Source: Neorhizobium tomejilense (GTDB lineage Bacteria > Pseudomonadota > Alphaproteobacteria > Rhizobiales > Rhizobiaceae). Taken from it: a DNA stretch of 64,000 nucleotides. Below, piece by piece: positions 15,144 to 24,249 of the stretch. The translations under genes were made by a program, and so were the position numbers. A model generated the notes under the pieces. The model saw only the letters and a program-made list of their open reading frames with translations. It did no database searches and was not told the origin of the DNA. The DNA lies in contig PVBG01000024.1 of the NCBI GenBank assembly GCA_002968845.1, positions 21,915-85,914 on the forward strand, in the 5' to 3' direction. Position 1 is the stretch's first letter. Each line of letters starts with the position of its first letter.

Positions 15144-15767
15144 ATGAGCGACACGACACAGAGCCGGAGCCTTCAGATCAGTCCGAAATATACGGTCGCC
15201 TTCTGGCGCGGCCTCGAACTGGATCCCGACAATCCGAAACAAGAGGACTGGGTGAAGGCCGTCGATGTCCTGAGGGATCGCATCTATGGGCGGTTTATCA
15301 AGCCAGCCCAGTCGCTGATCGATGTCGATAAGGCCAACAAACCGCAGACATTCGGCTTCGCGATCCTCGCCCTGGATTGTCTCGTCATCGAAACCATTCA
15401 AGGATTCAGAAAAGGCGTCACCAATCACACAGGCCAAAGCGGACCGCTGTTCAGAGAGTTCCTGAGCAACTGGCCGCCGTTTATTGCCTGCCTTGGTGCC
15501 GGGATGGTGGCGACCACGAAAGCCGACGAGTTCTACAGGCAGGGGCGCTGCGCTCTTCATCACAGTGGGGCCACTGAGAAGATGACGGTCGGGATTAGCG
15601 GCCCGATGATGCGCTTCGATAACGGCGACATCACTGTCAACCGGACGCTGTTCCACGCTGAGCTGGTGGCGGAGTTCGATCGGTATCTAGCAGCCTTGAG
15701 CGATCCGGCTTCCGTAGATCTGCGGAAGAAGTTTCTATTGAAAATGAACCCGATATGCGGCTTATGA
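15144..15767 (+). CDS. Hypothetical protein, 207 aa
   Basis: ATG 15144 with AAGGCCGAG upstream, 37 bases after the previous stop. Helical protein with a short conserved-looking stretch FYRQGRCALHHSGATEKM at ~residues 132-149, resembling the Arg/His-containing segment of some HEPN-type or abortive-infection proteins. I cannot assign a family with confidence. Confidence 0.65.
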   Translation: MSDTTQSRSLQISPKYTVAFWRGLELDPDNPKQEDWVKAVDVLRDRIYGRFIKPAQSLIDVDKANKPQTFGFAILALDCLVIETIQGFRKGVTNHTGQSGPLFREFLSNWPPFIACLGAGMVATTKADEFYRQGRCALHHSGATEKMTVGISGPMMRFDNGDITVNRTLFHAELVAEFDRYLAALSDPASVDLRKKFLLKMNPICGL

Positions 15768-15855
15768 GAGTGACTTAGTTTTTATGTAACCGTAAGTTTC
15801 ATAATAGTACTTATGGAACTTGTCGCCTGATCCACGCTTTGGTTGCCGGAATACA

Positions 15856-16755
15856 ATGTCAGACCTCGAGACAAATTTAGATCCGACTGAACCGCTGACA
15901 GGCGAGAAACTAGCTCGTCTAGCGGCCGCTGATTTTGAGAGCTTCTTCGTACCTGAAGGCAAGGTTTCGGTTAGGATTTTCGTTGAGTCTGGTCCGATCG
16001 CGCGTGCCCGAGGCACTGGCGCGAACGCGCGCATTCTAATTTCGCCGGATATGGCGAACGATGTAATCGATGGACCTGACCGCTTTCACCTACACCTACT
16101 TATCATCGGTCACGAGATCGCGCATCTTCTTCACAGGCACGTCCAGAGCGAACCGCCTGAAACCTCTGATATTCAAGCGCTCGAATACTGGGCGGATTTT
16201 TACGGCGCGAAGGTCATGACGACGCTTGTTTCGTTCGGTGCGAACATTTCAGCCATCTATAAGCATTATTTTCCAAAAGATCGTTTCGATCCTGGGCTTA
16301 GAAGTATGGGTTCTGCAATTGGAACAATGGTTGAGACTGTATACTCCGTAAATAAGCTATACCCCGCACCTCTCGTCCGGGTATCTTTGACAACTAATGG
16401 AATCATGTGTGTTCTGCGTCGGTTCATGTTGGCGGATAACGTTGACAGTCGGTGGATGCTTTCCGCCATCTTACGCTTAATGTCGGCCCCCGAGACAAAG
16501 AACTTGATGAACACGAACCCCAATCAGATTGATGGACTTCTTGCTCCGCTTGAACGAGCACGTCAGTGGCACCTAAATGAGCAGAAAGCTCACCCACCGA
16601 TTGAACAGTGGTTGCATCCAGCTCTGATCCCGTTCCTCGGTACGACATTCGAGGAATCAGAGCTAGAAATAGCGCTAGCAACCGCAGAGCGAAGGGAAGA
16701 GTTGGATCGCCTCGCTCAAGCCCTCGACGAGCCTGATCTTTTCAAGGATGCTTGA
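15856..16755 (+). CDS. HExxH zinc metallopeptidase-like protein, 299 aa
   Basis: ATG 15856 chosen over an upstream TTG. Contains IIGHEIAHLLHRH (~residues 91-103), the HExxH zinc site, followed ~25 residues later by ALEYWADFYGAKV, whose Glu fits a third ligand (gluzincin pattern E-Y-x-A-D). This HExxH...EYxAD layout is shared with phage-exclusion proteases of the Lit/U49 group and other cytosolic peptidases, but overall similarity to Lit cannot be judged by eye. No signal peptide. Codon use is more AT-rich than its neighbours. Confidence 0.7.
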   Translation: MSDLETNLDPTEPLTGEKLARLAAADFESFFVPEGKVSVRIFVESGPIARARGTGANARILISPDMANDVIDGPDRFHLHLLIIGHEIAHLLHRHVQSEPPETSDIQALEYWADFYGAKVMTTLVSFGANISAIYKHYFPKDRFDPGLRSMGSAIGTMVETVYSVNKLYPAPLVRVSLTTNGIMCVLRRFMLADNVDSRWMLSAILRLMSAPETKNLMNTNPNQIDGLLAPLERARQWHLNEQKAHPPIEQWLHPALIPFLGTTFEESELEIALATAERREELDRLAQALDEPDLFKDA

Positions 16756-16767
16756 GATTAGCACTTC

Positions 16768-17244
16768 CTATCGCGGCAACATTCCCATTCGCCACTCGCT
16801 GTTTCCCTTGCTCCCGCACTCGCAGCGGAGCTTCGGCAGCAAGCTGGTTATCACCGTCTGCTTTTCATGCTGACGCGACATCTCCCATCGATCGACAGGC
16901 GCAACCCGATCGCAGCTCTTACAGCGGATCGCGAGCGTCTTCCACTCCGGCAATGATGCGAACGTGTACTGGGGATCGTTCAGAACCTCGGGATACGGAT
17001 CCGGCCCGGTCCTGACCTTCGGCGGCTTCAGTGGCTCCGGAGGATCTGGCGCGAGCTCGCATGTCATCCGGTTCCGGCCGTTCATGTGAACGATGTACTT
17101 GCCGGGGCGCTCCCGGATGGCCGCTTTGCACGCTGCTATCGAAACCGGGAAGCTGGACGATGACGAGATCACTTCAATGATCGACCCGCCTCCATCCGGA
17201 GGATCGTCCCAGACCTCGACGCGATATGTATGATTGCTCTCCAT
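16768..17244 (-). CDS. Hypothetical zinc-ribbon protein, 158 aa
   Basis: Frame open to 17325, but ATG 17244 (MESNHTYRVEVWDD) gives the natural start. The C-terminus has RCKSC...LRCECG, a four-Cys knuckle likely to bind zinc. A Pro-rich linker (PEPLKPPKV) separates the N-terminal beta-rich part. It starts seven bases after umuC's stop and is probably co-transcribed with umuDC, so it may be SOS-controlled. Confidence 0.7.
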   Translation of the reverse strand: MESNHTYRVEVWDDPPDGGGSIIEVISSSSSFPVSIAACKAAIRERPGKYIVHMNGRNRMTCELAPDPPEPLKPPKVRTGPDPYPEVLNDPQYTFASLPEWKTLAIRCKSCDRVAPVDRWEMSRQHEKQTVITSLLPKLRCECGSKGNSEWRMGMLPR

Positions 17245-17251
17245 AACCGGA

Positions 17252-18529
17252 CTATGCTCGAACAACCGGAAGGTCGGCAAGCCGGGTGGTGTACCTGGGC
17301 GATCGCATGTCTGCCTTCGTCGCAAACGACGGCTTGAAGCCCTCGCTGGCTAGAACGATGGTCTTCTTACCCCACTTGTCGTTCACAGCATCCAGCGCGG
17401 CCGACAGCTTCGCCGACTTCGCCTGCTCATGGGCGAAGAGATCGACCGGGGCCATCTCCTCGGGCACCAGGTCGTCGAGCATGACCCCGGCCTTCGTGTA
17501 CGCAAACCCATTGTTCTCTCTATTCCCCTTCCAGCCGCGTTCGGCGCAGCGCAGCGCGGTTTGCACCAGCGCCATCGTGGTGTTCGACGGCGGTGACAGC
17601 TTGGCCGTCCTCGAGGAGCTGTCCCGAGCGGATCCGTTGTGCGGGTTCGTGTGGAAGAAGACGGTCATGTGCGCGGCGACGAGGCCATGACGGCGCAGCT
17701 TTTCCGCTGCCCTCGTCGCATGGGCTGTGATCGCCTGCTGCAGGACTGCGAGCGATGTCATGGGCGTTCCGGCCGACCGGGTGACGGCCATCCCCTTTCG
17801 GGTGGGTTCGACGTCCTGGATTTCGATGCAAGGGATGCCCCGCAGCTCGGCCACCGTCCGCTCGAGCACGACGGTTCCGACAGATCGGGCGAGTGGTAGC
17901 GGCATGTCGCGGAGATGGGCGACGGTGTTGATCCCGACGCCGCGGAGCTTTTCCGTGGTTCGGCTCCCGACACCCCAGACCTCAGAGACATCGGTGCGCG
18001 CCATGCAATATGCGGCGATCTTCTCGTCCATCAGGTCGGCCACGCCGTTGAAGACCGGATTCTTCTTCGCAATGAAGTTGGCGAACTTCGCCATGGTCTT
18101 GCTCGGGCCGATCCCGACGCAGGTGGGGATGCCCGTGTTCTGCCGGACGGTCGCCCTCATCTCGGCCGCGTGGTCGAGCATCCGGCCACCGAAGCCGCTC
18201 ATGTCTACGAAGGTCTCGTCGATCGAATAGATCTCAGTCCTCGGGCTGAAATCGGAGATCGTGGCAGCCACGCGCCGGGAGATGTCGCCGTACAAGGTGT
18301 AGTTGGACGAGAATAGGCGGATGCCATGGGCTTTCGTCTTCTGCCGGAAGAGGTGAGCAGGCTCCCCCATCTTGATGCCGAGAGCCTTGGCCTCGTCGCT
18401 GCGAGCTACCGCGCAGCCGTCGTTGTTCGACAGCACAACAACTGGGACGCCTCGGAGACGTGGATCGAACAGGCGCTCGCAACTGACGTAGAAGTTGTTG
18501 CAGTCGATCAGGGCGATCGGGTCCGGCAC
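17252..18529 (-). CDS. umuC: UmuC, catalytic subunit of DNA polymerase V
   Basis: GTG 18529 with GGAG eight bases upstream gives MPDPIALIDCNNFYVSCERL, the canonical Y-family start; an alternative GTG at 18538 overlaps the umuD stop. Signature segments follow: VVVLSNNDGCAVARS, YSIDETFVD with the acidic catalytic pair, and GIPTCVGIGPSKTMAK, then the little-finger and C-terminal UmuC regions. 425 aa is the usual length. With UmuD' it carries out error-prone translesion synthesis. Downstream of two LexA boxes. Confidence 0.95.
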   Translation of the reverse strand: MPDPIALIDCNNFYVSCERLFDPRLRGVPVVVLSNNDGCAVARSDEAKALGIKMGEPAHLFRQKTKAHGIRLFSSNYTLYGDISRRVAATISDFSPRTEIYSIDETFVDMSGFGGRMLDHAAEMRATVRQNTGIPTCVGIGPSKTMAKFANFIAKKNPVFNGVADLMDEKIAAYCMARTDVSEVWGVGSRTTEKLRGVGINTVAHLRDMPLPLARSVGTVVLERTVAELRGIPCIEIQDVEPTRKGMAVTRSAGTPMTSLAVLQQAITAHATRAAEKLRRHGLVAAHMTVFFHTNPHNGSARDSSSRTAKLSPPSNTTMALVQTALRCAERGWKGNRENNGFAYTKAGVMLDDLVPEEMAPVDLFAHEQAKSAKLSAALDAVNDKWGKKTIVLASEGFKPSFATKADMRSPRYTTRLADLPVVRA

Positions 18530-18534
18530 GGAGA

Positions 18535-18975
18535 TCACTCCACCGGATAGCGGCGAGCGATCCCGGCAACCACGCCCCAGATCTCGGTCGTCTCGAGGAC
18601 AGGGAGTGGAGGATAATGGTCGTCCGATCTCGCCTCGAGCCACATTCGGCCGTCGCGCCTGGTCAGCGCCTTGAGGGTCATGTCGCCATTGTGGAGGGCG
18701 AGAACTGTGCGACCTGGCTGCACCTTCCCGGATCGATCGATAGCGACGAAATCGCCGTCGAGGATCCCGGCACGACAGAGGCTATTGCCGCTGACCCTAT
18801 ACCAGAATGTCGAGGTCTCCCGGCGCACGATCCAAGCGATCAAATCGATCGGGTCTTCGAGGTCGTCGCCTGCAGGAGAGGGAAAGCCTGCCGACACCAT
18901 CAGGCCAGCAGTTCTCACCTCGCGGACGATGTACTCCACGGAAACAGGCTCGACGATCGCTAGGGCGTGTTTCAT
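18535..18975 (-). CDS. umuD: UmuD, self-cleaving S24 peptidase
   Basis: ATG 18975, 146 aa. Contains the N-terminal cleavage region (SAGFPSPAGD), the serine motif YRVSGNSLCRAGI and the lysine in DMTLKALTRR, so the Ser-Lys dyad is intact. RecA filament triggers self-cleavage to UmuD', which joins UmuC. The stop overlaps the umuC start region. Transcription very probably starts near the LexA boxes at 19007-19058. Confidence 0.95.
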   Translation of the reverse strand: MKHALAIVEPVSVEYIVREVRTAGLMVSAGFPSPAGDDLEDPIDLIAWIVRRETSTFWYRVSGNSLCRAGILDGDFVAIDRSGKVQPGRTVLALHNGDMTLKALTRRDGRMWLEARSDDHYPPLPVLETTEIWGVVAGIARRYPVE

Positions 18976-19006
18976 GGCATGTATTCTGAGCTGGACATAT
19001 CAGCGA

Positions 19007-19058
19007 GAACGAAAGCAGAACATAAGCCTCCGGTCAACAAAAAGAACAGGCCAAGAAC
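19007..19058. promoter_or_regulatory. Two LexA (SOS) boxes
   Basis: GAAC-GAAAGCA-GAAC at 19007-19021 and GAAC-AGGCCAA-GAAC at 19044-19058 both match the alphaproteobacterial LexA site GTTC-N7-GTTC read on the minus strand. They lie 32-83 bases upstream of umuD and 60-111 bases upstream of the divergent Rep-like gene, so both directions could be SOS-controlled. Confidence 0.85.
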
Positions 19059-19117
19059 GCTTTCGCTTGTGGATTGCAGGAGACGATCTACGCAAGCGTC
19101 TGACATCTGTAGTATAT

Positions 19118-19792
19118 ATGGCCGAGATGACGACAGATTCAGAAGCTATCAGCGCCCCACCAAAGCGTAAAACAAACTGGATAAATCGGAAGCCAGCAGC
19201 GAACCTGTTGCACGCTGTAAACGTCGCTGAGATCTTGGATCGATCCCTTAATTTCATGGTGACGCTGAACTTCGCCCATACTGCCTGTGACCCAAATCAG
19301 GTCAGTGAACGCTTCGAAAAGTTGCGCGACAACTACTTCGGACCATGGATGCGGAGGTGCGGGCCATCAGGACGGAAAGAGCCGCCGCCAACCTTCATCT
19401 GGACCATCGAGAATGCCGGAGGATGCCTGAACGTCCACTGGCTCGTCCATCTCCCTGCCGGGCGCATCGAGGACTTCAAAGCGCGGCTTCCGGTCTGGCT
19501 TGAGAAAGTCGTGGGCGAGATCTACGCGCCGGATCAGGCAATTCATATCCGGAAGGCACCAACGCCTCGCGGAGCTGTGAAGTACATGATCAAAGGGATC
19601 GATCCATTCTACGCTCCTGTCTATGGCATCCGGCAGAGTGATCAGGGCGAGGTGATCGGCAATCGATCAAACTTCTCCCGTTCGCTTGGCCCGGCCGTGA
19701 AGAAGGCTCTGCAGGCCGAAGGACGGATGAAGCCCACACGCCGGATAGGAGTGCCTCGGAAGGGGGCGCTCGCTGCACCGCCGCCCGCTTGA
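19118..19792 (+). CDS. HUH Rep-like protein, 224 aa
   Basis: ATG 19118 (or 19127) chosen; the longer upstream frame runs through umuD. Features that recall rolling-circle Rep/HUH nucleases: FIWTIENAGG, then LNVHWLVHLP in place of the HUH motif, and a KYMIKGID segment giving the Y-x-x-K active-site pattern. The two His are separated by three residues rather than one, so activity is uncertain. No phage or second Rep gene is nearby. It could be a replication relic or a domesticated nuclease. Divergent from umuDC across the LexA boxes. Confidence 0.55.
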   Translation: MAEMTTDSEAISAPPKRKTNWINRKPAANLLHAVNVAEILDRSLNFMVTLNFAHTACDPNQVSERFEKLRDNYFGPWMRRCGPSGRKEPPPTFIWTIENAGGCLNVHWLVHLPAGRIEDFKARLPVWLEKVVGEIYAPDQAIHIRKAPTPRGAVKYMIKGIDPFYAPVYGIRQSDQGEVIGNRSNFSRSLGPAVKKALQAEGRMKPTRRIGVPRKGALAAPPPA

Positions 19793-19843
19793 CCAGGATC
19801 CCGGAAAAGGATGCAATCGAGATCCGACTTAATGGAGATCCGA

Positions 19844-20038
19844 ATGCGCGGTCGAATACCCTCCGATGTCCTTTTGCGGCCCGAAGATCTCGCGCTGCTC
19901 GAACGAGCTTTCGCGCAGGTGATACCGGAGCACGACACGCATCCCGACGAGCTGGCGATGCTCCTGGTCAGGCTCTTTCAAGACGGCGTGCGGACGGAGG
20001 CCGAGCTGATCGCAGCGGCCGAGAAGTGGTTCCGATAA
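19844..20038 (+). CDS. Hypothetical protein, 64 aa
   Basis: ATG 19844 with GGAG six bases upstream preferred to ATG 19811. Small helical protein (LLRPEDLALLERAFAQV ... ELIAAAEKWFR). One base separates its stop from the GTG start of the GIY-YIG gene, so the two are translationally coupled and probably work together. Confidence 0.7.
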   Translation: MRGRIPSDVLLRPEDLALLERAFAQVIPEHDTHPDELAMLLVRLFQDGVRTEAELIAAAEKWFR

Positions 20039-20039
20039 C

Positions 20040-20870
20040 GTGCTGACATTCGGAGCCTTGCTCGATCTGGCCGCAATTCCGCGCAGCACCGTCCGGCTCC
20101 TGCGGCATCAGGAAAATCGGTATACCGCCCATGCCTCTCCCTACATCCTCTGGCGCGACCACCGCCACCGTTTCGAGAGCTATCAGGAAACGCAGGGTTT
20201 CCGGGATGCGCCAGTCCTGAACGCGCCAGTTTGGGCATCGTTCGTGGGCGTTCCGGGAAAGGATACACTCTTCGTCGGACTGTACTCGGCAGAGCTAGTC
20301 GGCCCTCTTCCGGTAGATCGACCCCACCCCATTCATGGCGAAGTGGAAGCGGCCGGAAGCTGTAATTTTTATCGTCTCACGCCGAAATCCGAACTGTCAG
20401 AGTATGCTGGTCGGCTCTGGATCGACTGGGGCGACGGTTTCCGAGCATGGATCCAGCGTGGGGACAAGAAAGAGAAGCCGATCGTCGAGCTACGGCGAAC
20501 CTTCGCTGAGGATTCCTTTCCCGGGTTCTCCGCTCTAATCCTGAACCTCTCGGAGATCGAGACGATCCCGGCGAGCTGGCTGGCTGCTCTGTCATCGACA
20601 CGCGGGATCTATCTGCTCTCCTGCCCTCGGACACGGGAGCAATACGTTGGGATGGCTGCCGGAGCTGAAGGCTTCATTGGAAGGTGGCGAGAATACTTCG
20701 CAACCGGACACGGCGGCAATGTCGGTCTGAAGAGCCGCGATCCCAGCGACTACCGTGTGTCGATCCTGGAGACGGTCGGCAACAACGCGACCGTGGCCGA
20801 TCTTCTCGCGGTCGAAGTCAGATGGAAATGCAAGCTCCTGAGCCGGGAAATGGGCCTCAACCGGAACTGA
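20040..20870 (+). CDS. GIY-YIG nuclease-domain protein, 276 aa
   Basis: GTG 20040. The C-terminal ~90 residues carry a GIY-YIG module: RGIYLLSCPRTREQYVGMA, then GFIGRWREYF (catalytic Arg) and a late EVRWKCKLLSREMGLN supplying Glu and Asn. The N-terminal 180 residues are a separate unrecognised domain with beta segments. GIY-YIG proteins cut DNA in repair, restriction or homing. Coupled to the 64-aa gene upstream. Target unknown. Confidence 0.75.
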   Translation: MLTFGALLDLAAIPRSTVRLLRHQENRYTAHASPYILWRDHRHRFESYQETQGFRDAPVLNAPVWASFVGVPGKDTLFVGLYSAELVGPLPVDRPHPIHGEVEAAGSCNFYRLTPKSELSEYAGRLWIDWGDGFRAWIQRGDKKEKPIVELRRTFAEDSFPGFSALILNLSEIETIPASWLAALSSTRGIYLLSCPRTREQYVGMAAGAEGFIGRWREYFATGHGGNVGLKSRDPSDYRVSILETVGNNATVADLLAVEVRWKCKLLSREMGLNRN

Positions 20871-21131
20871 AATCTATCGCTGCGCCTCCACCGCCCGCCC
20901 TGATCTGGTTGAGCAAGAGCAAGCACTGCTCCACCTCGGGTCGAGGCAGCTTCCGGAGGATAAGAGAACTTTCCCACGTGCTCGATCTCAGCGGGACCGC
21001 CAGTCGTGGCATCGATCACATGCCAGGAGCCGTTTTCATGCTGGCCGGGAGGATATCGCGAAATGCATCCGTCGATATTCTCACACCCACGGGTTTGAAT
21101 CGAACTGTAGATCAGGGTACCTGTCCTTCCG

Positions 21132-21815
21132 ATGAGGATCAACGAAATTGGGGAAAACAGAGTGGCATATAGCAAAGCCGATTTCCGGATCCTGAAGGAC
21201 AAGTTCTCTCAGTCGCTGGTCACCCATAACGGTGAGCCGTTGTCATGCGAGCTTTACGGCGCTTCCTTCTCCCACGGCGCGCTGGCAGTTGAAACGGAAC
21301 ATGGAGAGGCGCATGAGGTTCATGTCGCGGAAGCGTGCAATATAGCCGCCGTTATATCCTCAATCGGCCGCATCTTGAGCCTGCCTCGATCGGACATCGC
21401 ATGTGAGGAGATGTCGGAGGTCCTGCTACTCCGTCTGGATGTTCTGAGAGAATACATACGCTCGGCCGTCGAAACATCACATGAAGGCACATATACCGAA
21501 AGCAATGCCGACATGACGATCAAACGGTGGGCTGGGTTTCTAAAACATCCATCGGATTACGTCTTCGCGCACAGGTGTCTGTCATCACCGGAGGTTACCT
21601 ATGAACCACCAACGATTGAAATAGACTGCGCGTTTCTGACCACTTGGGACAAGCTCAAGCGACGCGAGCGCGATCAAAAAAAATCCGATCTAGCGCACCG
21701 GGTCGTTTCGATTAAACTTCCAGATATCGGGAAAGTAGAAGCATTCTTCTCCTCATGCGCCGATCACATCAACAAGCTAGTCGCCGCCAACACTCTGCAG
21801 AGCGTTGCTTCCTAA
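21132..21815 (+). CDS. Hypothetical protein, 227 aa
   Basis: ATG 21132 (MRINEIGENRVAYS) with weak ribosome-binding site; GTG 21165 is an alternative. No recognisable motif: N-terminal beta-rich part, helical centre, basic C-terminal region with KLKRRERDQKKSDLAHR. A minus-strand frame of 150 codons overlaps the start (20750-21202) but runs through the GIY-YIG gene and is less likely. The gap 20871-21131 otherwise holds nothing I can name. Confidence 0.6.
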   Translation: MRINEIGENRVAYSKADFRILKDKFSQSLVTHNGEPLSCELYGASFSHGALAVETEHGEAHEVHVAEACNIAAVISSIGRILSLPRSDIACEEMSEVLLLRLDVLREYIRSAVETSHEGTYTESNADMTIKRWAGFLKHPSDYVFAHRCLSSPEVTYEPPTIEIDCAFLTTWDKLKRRERDQKKSDLAHRVVSIKLPDIGKVEAFFSSCADHINKLVAANTLQSVAS

Positions 21816-21930
21816 TCGAGCTTGACGACCCTCGACATTCGTTGTGCGACATCCAGATTGGCAGCCTAGTTGGCGAATGCCATCGCTCTTGCCCAAAGTT
21901 CTGACACTCCTCTCATGTCATCGGTTCATT

Positions 21931-22755
21931 ATGCCAAAAGTTAACTATCGAAATCAGGCTAGGGAATACCTGAAGCGAGCAAAGGCCGAGCTGGAGACAG
22001 GAGAGGATCATCGCCTCCGATATGCCGCTCTCGATCTTCGCTTTGCGATCGAAGCGCTAACCTATGACCGGGCGCAAGCCTACAAGAATGAGCTGCTGCC
22101 CTCGGAATACGAGACGTGGCAACCGAGAAAGCTGCTTGCCCTGCTGCTCGAGATCGACCCCATGGCTGACAAGGGCGGCTCCCTTGCTGTGGGAGTAGAG
22201 GAGACGGAGGGAGAGCCTGCCCCTGAAATGGTTCCATTCGGAAGCGAGACCGTTTTCGATCTGCGGTTGCTGAAAAAGCACTACGATGCCATCGGCAATT
22301 TCCTGCACGTGCCGACACTGGCGCAAGCGGAGAAGGCACCACCCCCACCTGAGAAATTCCGTCAGCGTTGCGGCGAGGTCGCCGATTATGTGGGGAAGGT
22401 CTTGGCCTCCCCAGTATGGAACATCACATTCGGTAGCTTCGCGACGATGGAGTGCGAAAAATGCGGCGCAAAGATCAGGAGACGGATGCCTCATGGCCAA
22501 AAAACGGCCTCGGCGGCATGTTTCGAATGTGAGGCGACCTACACAATAACCGACCGGGGAAACGGCAAGGTCGAATGGAAGATGGACATGGTGGATGTCC
22601 GATGCGGCAACCAAGATTGCGATAAAGTCATCCACATATTGAAGAAGGAGCTGAAGCCGGGTTCCCATTGGGTTTGCGAGGTATGCCATGGAAAGAACGT
22701 CATCGCATTATCGATCAGGCACGAACCGAGCGAGCAAGCAGCTTCGGCCTCCTGA
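21931..22755 (+). CDS. HEPN-like/zinc-ribbon hypothetical protein, 274 aa
   Basis: ATG 21931 gives MPKVNYRNQAREYLKRAKAE; the upstream extension is unlikely. Residues 5-70 resemble a HEPN-type helical bundle (AREYLKRAKAELETGEDHRLRYAALDL, short segments). The C-terminal 100 residues hold two zinc knuckles: CEKCG...CFEC and CGNQDC...CEVCHG. Such proteins often bind nucleic acid. No function can be named. Confidence 0.65.
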   Translation: MPKVNYRNQAREYLKRAKAELETGEDHRLRYAALDLRFAIEALTYDRAQAYKNELLPSEYETWQPRKLLALLLEIDPMADKGGSLAVGVEETEGEPAPEMVPFGSETVFDLRLLKKHYDAIGNFLHVPTLAQAEKAPPPPEKFRQRCGEVADYVGKVLASPVWNITFGSFATMECEKCGAKIRRRMPHGQKTASAACFECEATYTITDRGNGKVEWKMDMVDVRCGNQDCDKVIHILKKELKPGSHWVCEVCHGKNVIALSIRHEPSEQAASAS

Positions 22756-22925
22756 AGCAAGGCACCCGCCAAACCGCACCAGCTCCCAGATCCGCGTTCA
22801 AGGCAAACGTCGATGCCTTCAACAACGGTCGCCTCCGGCCGCTTGCTTCCCCAATCCGTGACGACAGTGCCGCCCGGAGTGCGCCTCGCAGACCCAGTGG
22901 GTATCGCGGCAATTCGGGCATGTGG

Positions 22926-23880
22926 TCATGGCTCAGGTGTCCAGCTTGCAGACCTCGGTTTTTCTTGGATCTCGCGCAAGCCTTTGTAGCTGGGATGCCG
23001 CAGTTTCCCGTCGCCAGTCCAGCCTCGATATTCGATCTCTGCAATCAATGTCGGCTGGATCCACGCGACATCGCGTTTCCCGGAGTAGAGAACCGGAGGA
23101 GACTTTCGCTTCCACGGCAACTTATCCATCATCGTTCGGAGCTGGGCGGCCTCACGCTGTTTGAATCCGGTCCCGACCGATCCGACATAGACGACCTGGT
23201 TGCCGCGATAGGCACCAAGCAAAAGCGACCTGAAGGATCCGGCCGACTTCTCGTAGCCGACAATGAAGAAGCTCTCGGACGCGATGCACTTGACCTTGAT
23301 CCATTCGCCGCCTCGGCCGGAACGGTAGCTGCTGTCGATTTGCTTGGCGATGATGCCTTCGAGGCCGTGGTCGCAGGATGCCTGGAACAGTTGTTCTCCG
23401 GTCGCGTCGGAGGATTCCGAGAACTTGATGCTGGCCCCTTCCCGGTTCCCGATCAGGTCGCCGAGGGGATGACGGCGAACGCGAAGCTCGGTGTTCTGGA
23501 AATTGTGGCCGTCCAGATACGAGGTCGAAGGCTACGAACTGGGCCGGGGATGTCTTCCTGCCAGCTCGGCCGCCGAGTGATGCCTGCAGGAGATTGAAGT
23601 CGCTCCTCCCCTGCTCGTCGTACATGACCGCCTCGCCGTCGATGATAGCTGAAGCCATACCCAGATCTTGCGCTCCTATCTCTATTTCCGGAAAGCGGCT
23701 CGTCCAGTCGTGGCCGCCTTTCGTGAGTATGCGGATCCCGATGGGCTCAACGTGGATCGCCGCCTGTAGCTATCCCATTTGATTTCATAGGACCAGTCAT
23801 CGCCCTCGGGCGGCCGAGACTTCAGGAGGGCCAGACACGGCTCCACCCGGATCGGCACGGATCGAGGAGAAGGTTCGGCT
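22926..23880 (-). pseudogene. Broken LigD-type ATP-dependent DNA ligase
   Basis: Minus-strand pieces in successive frames match a LigD-type ligase: VEPCLALLKSRPPEGDDWSY and EIKWDSYR (ligase KxDG motif with Gly replaced by Ser), MASAIIDGEAV, GRSDFNLLQASLGGR, LEGIIAKQIDSSYRSGRGG, ESFFIVGYEKSAGSFRSL, VYVGSVGTGF and a typical C-terminal end (EYRGWTGDGKLRHPSYKGLR). At least two frame breaks (near 23755 and near 23530) prevent one product. NHEJ ligase genes are frequent on rhizobial plasmids; this copy is decayed. Confidence 0.75.
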
Positions 23881-24249
23881 GCGCCGGGTCACGGCGCCGA
23901 GGCTTCGACCGTACAGGTGCCTCGGCATCTCGAAGGAGAGGTTTCGATCTCGGCGGCCTCGTCATGGATGCAGTTGAGCCTGAAAGTCGTAAAGATACCG
24001 ATGTGAGCAGATTTGAAGAACGAGAACCGCCTTGCTGGAGCGCACAATGCGGTCCCACATCCATGCGAACACGGCAGATCCTACAATGGACTATAGGCGC
24101 TCGTGCGTGTAATTTGAGGACGACGGGCTTCCAACAGGTTTAGTGATGACAAAGATCTCCGCATGAATATTCTGGGTTCTGAGAAGCCTGCGAGGAGCTT
24201 TAATTGCCTCACGAGCAAAATTCTTTAGTCGCAACGAGAGAGGTTATCC
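23881..24249. other. Intergenic stretch, ~370 bp
   Basis: No convincing gene. The left end may still carry scrambled sequence of the ligase pseudogene's N-terminus. Composition shifts to AT-rich toward 24100, where the next accessory block begins. I see no promoter I would defend. Confidence 0.35.

Noticed and set aside
20750..21202. 150-codon minus-strand frame with a hydrophobic start
   Set aside because: The first 80 residues could be a small secreted protein, but the frame continues through the GIY-YIG domain and overlaps the start of the 227-aa gene; evidence is not enough to call it.
22668..23597. 309-codon plus-strand frame
   Set aside because: Antisense to the ligase pseudogene, whose family segments are unmistakable on the minus strand.
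24000..24060. GAAGAACGAGAACC as a third LexA box
   Set aside because: Spacing between the GAAC elements is wrong (not seven bases).
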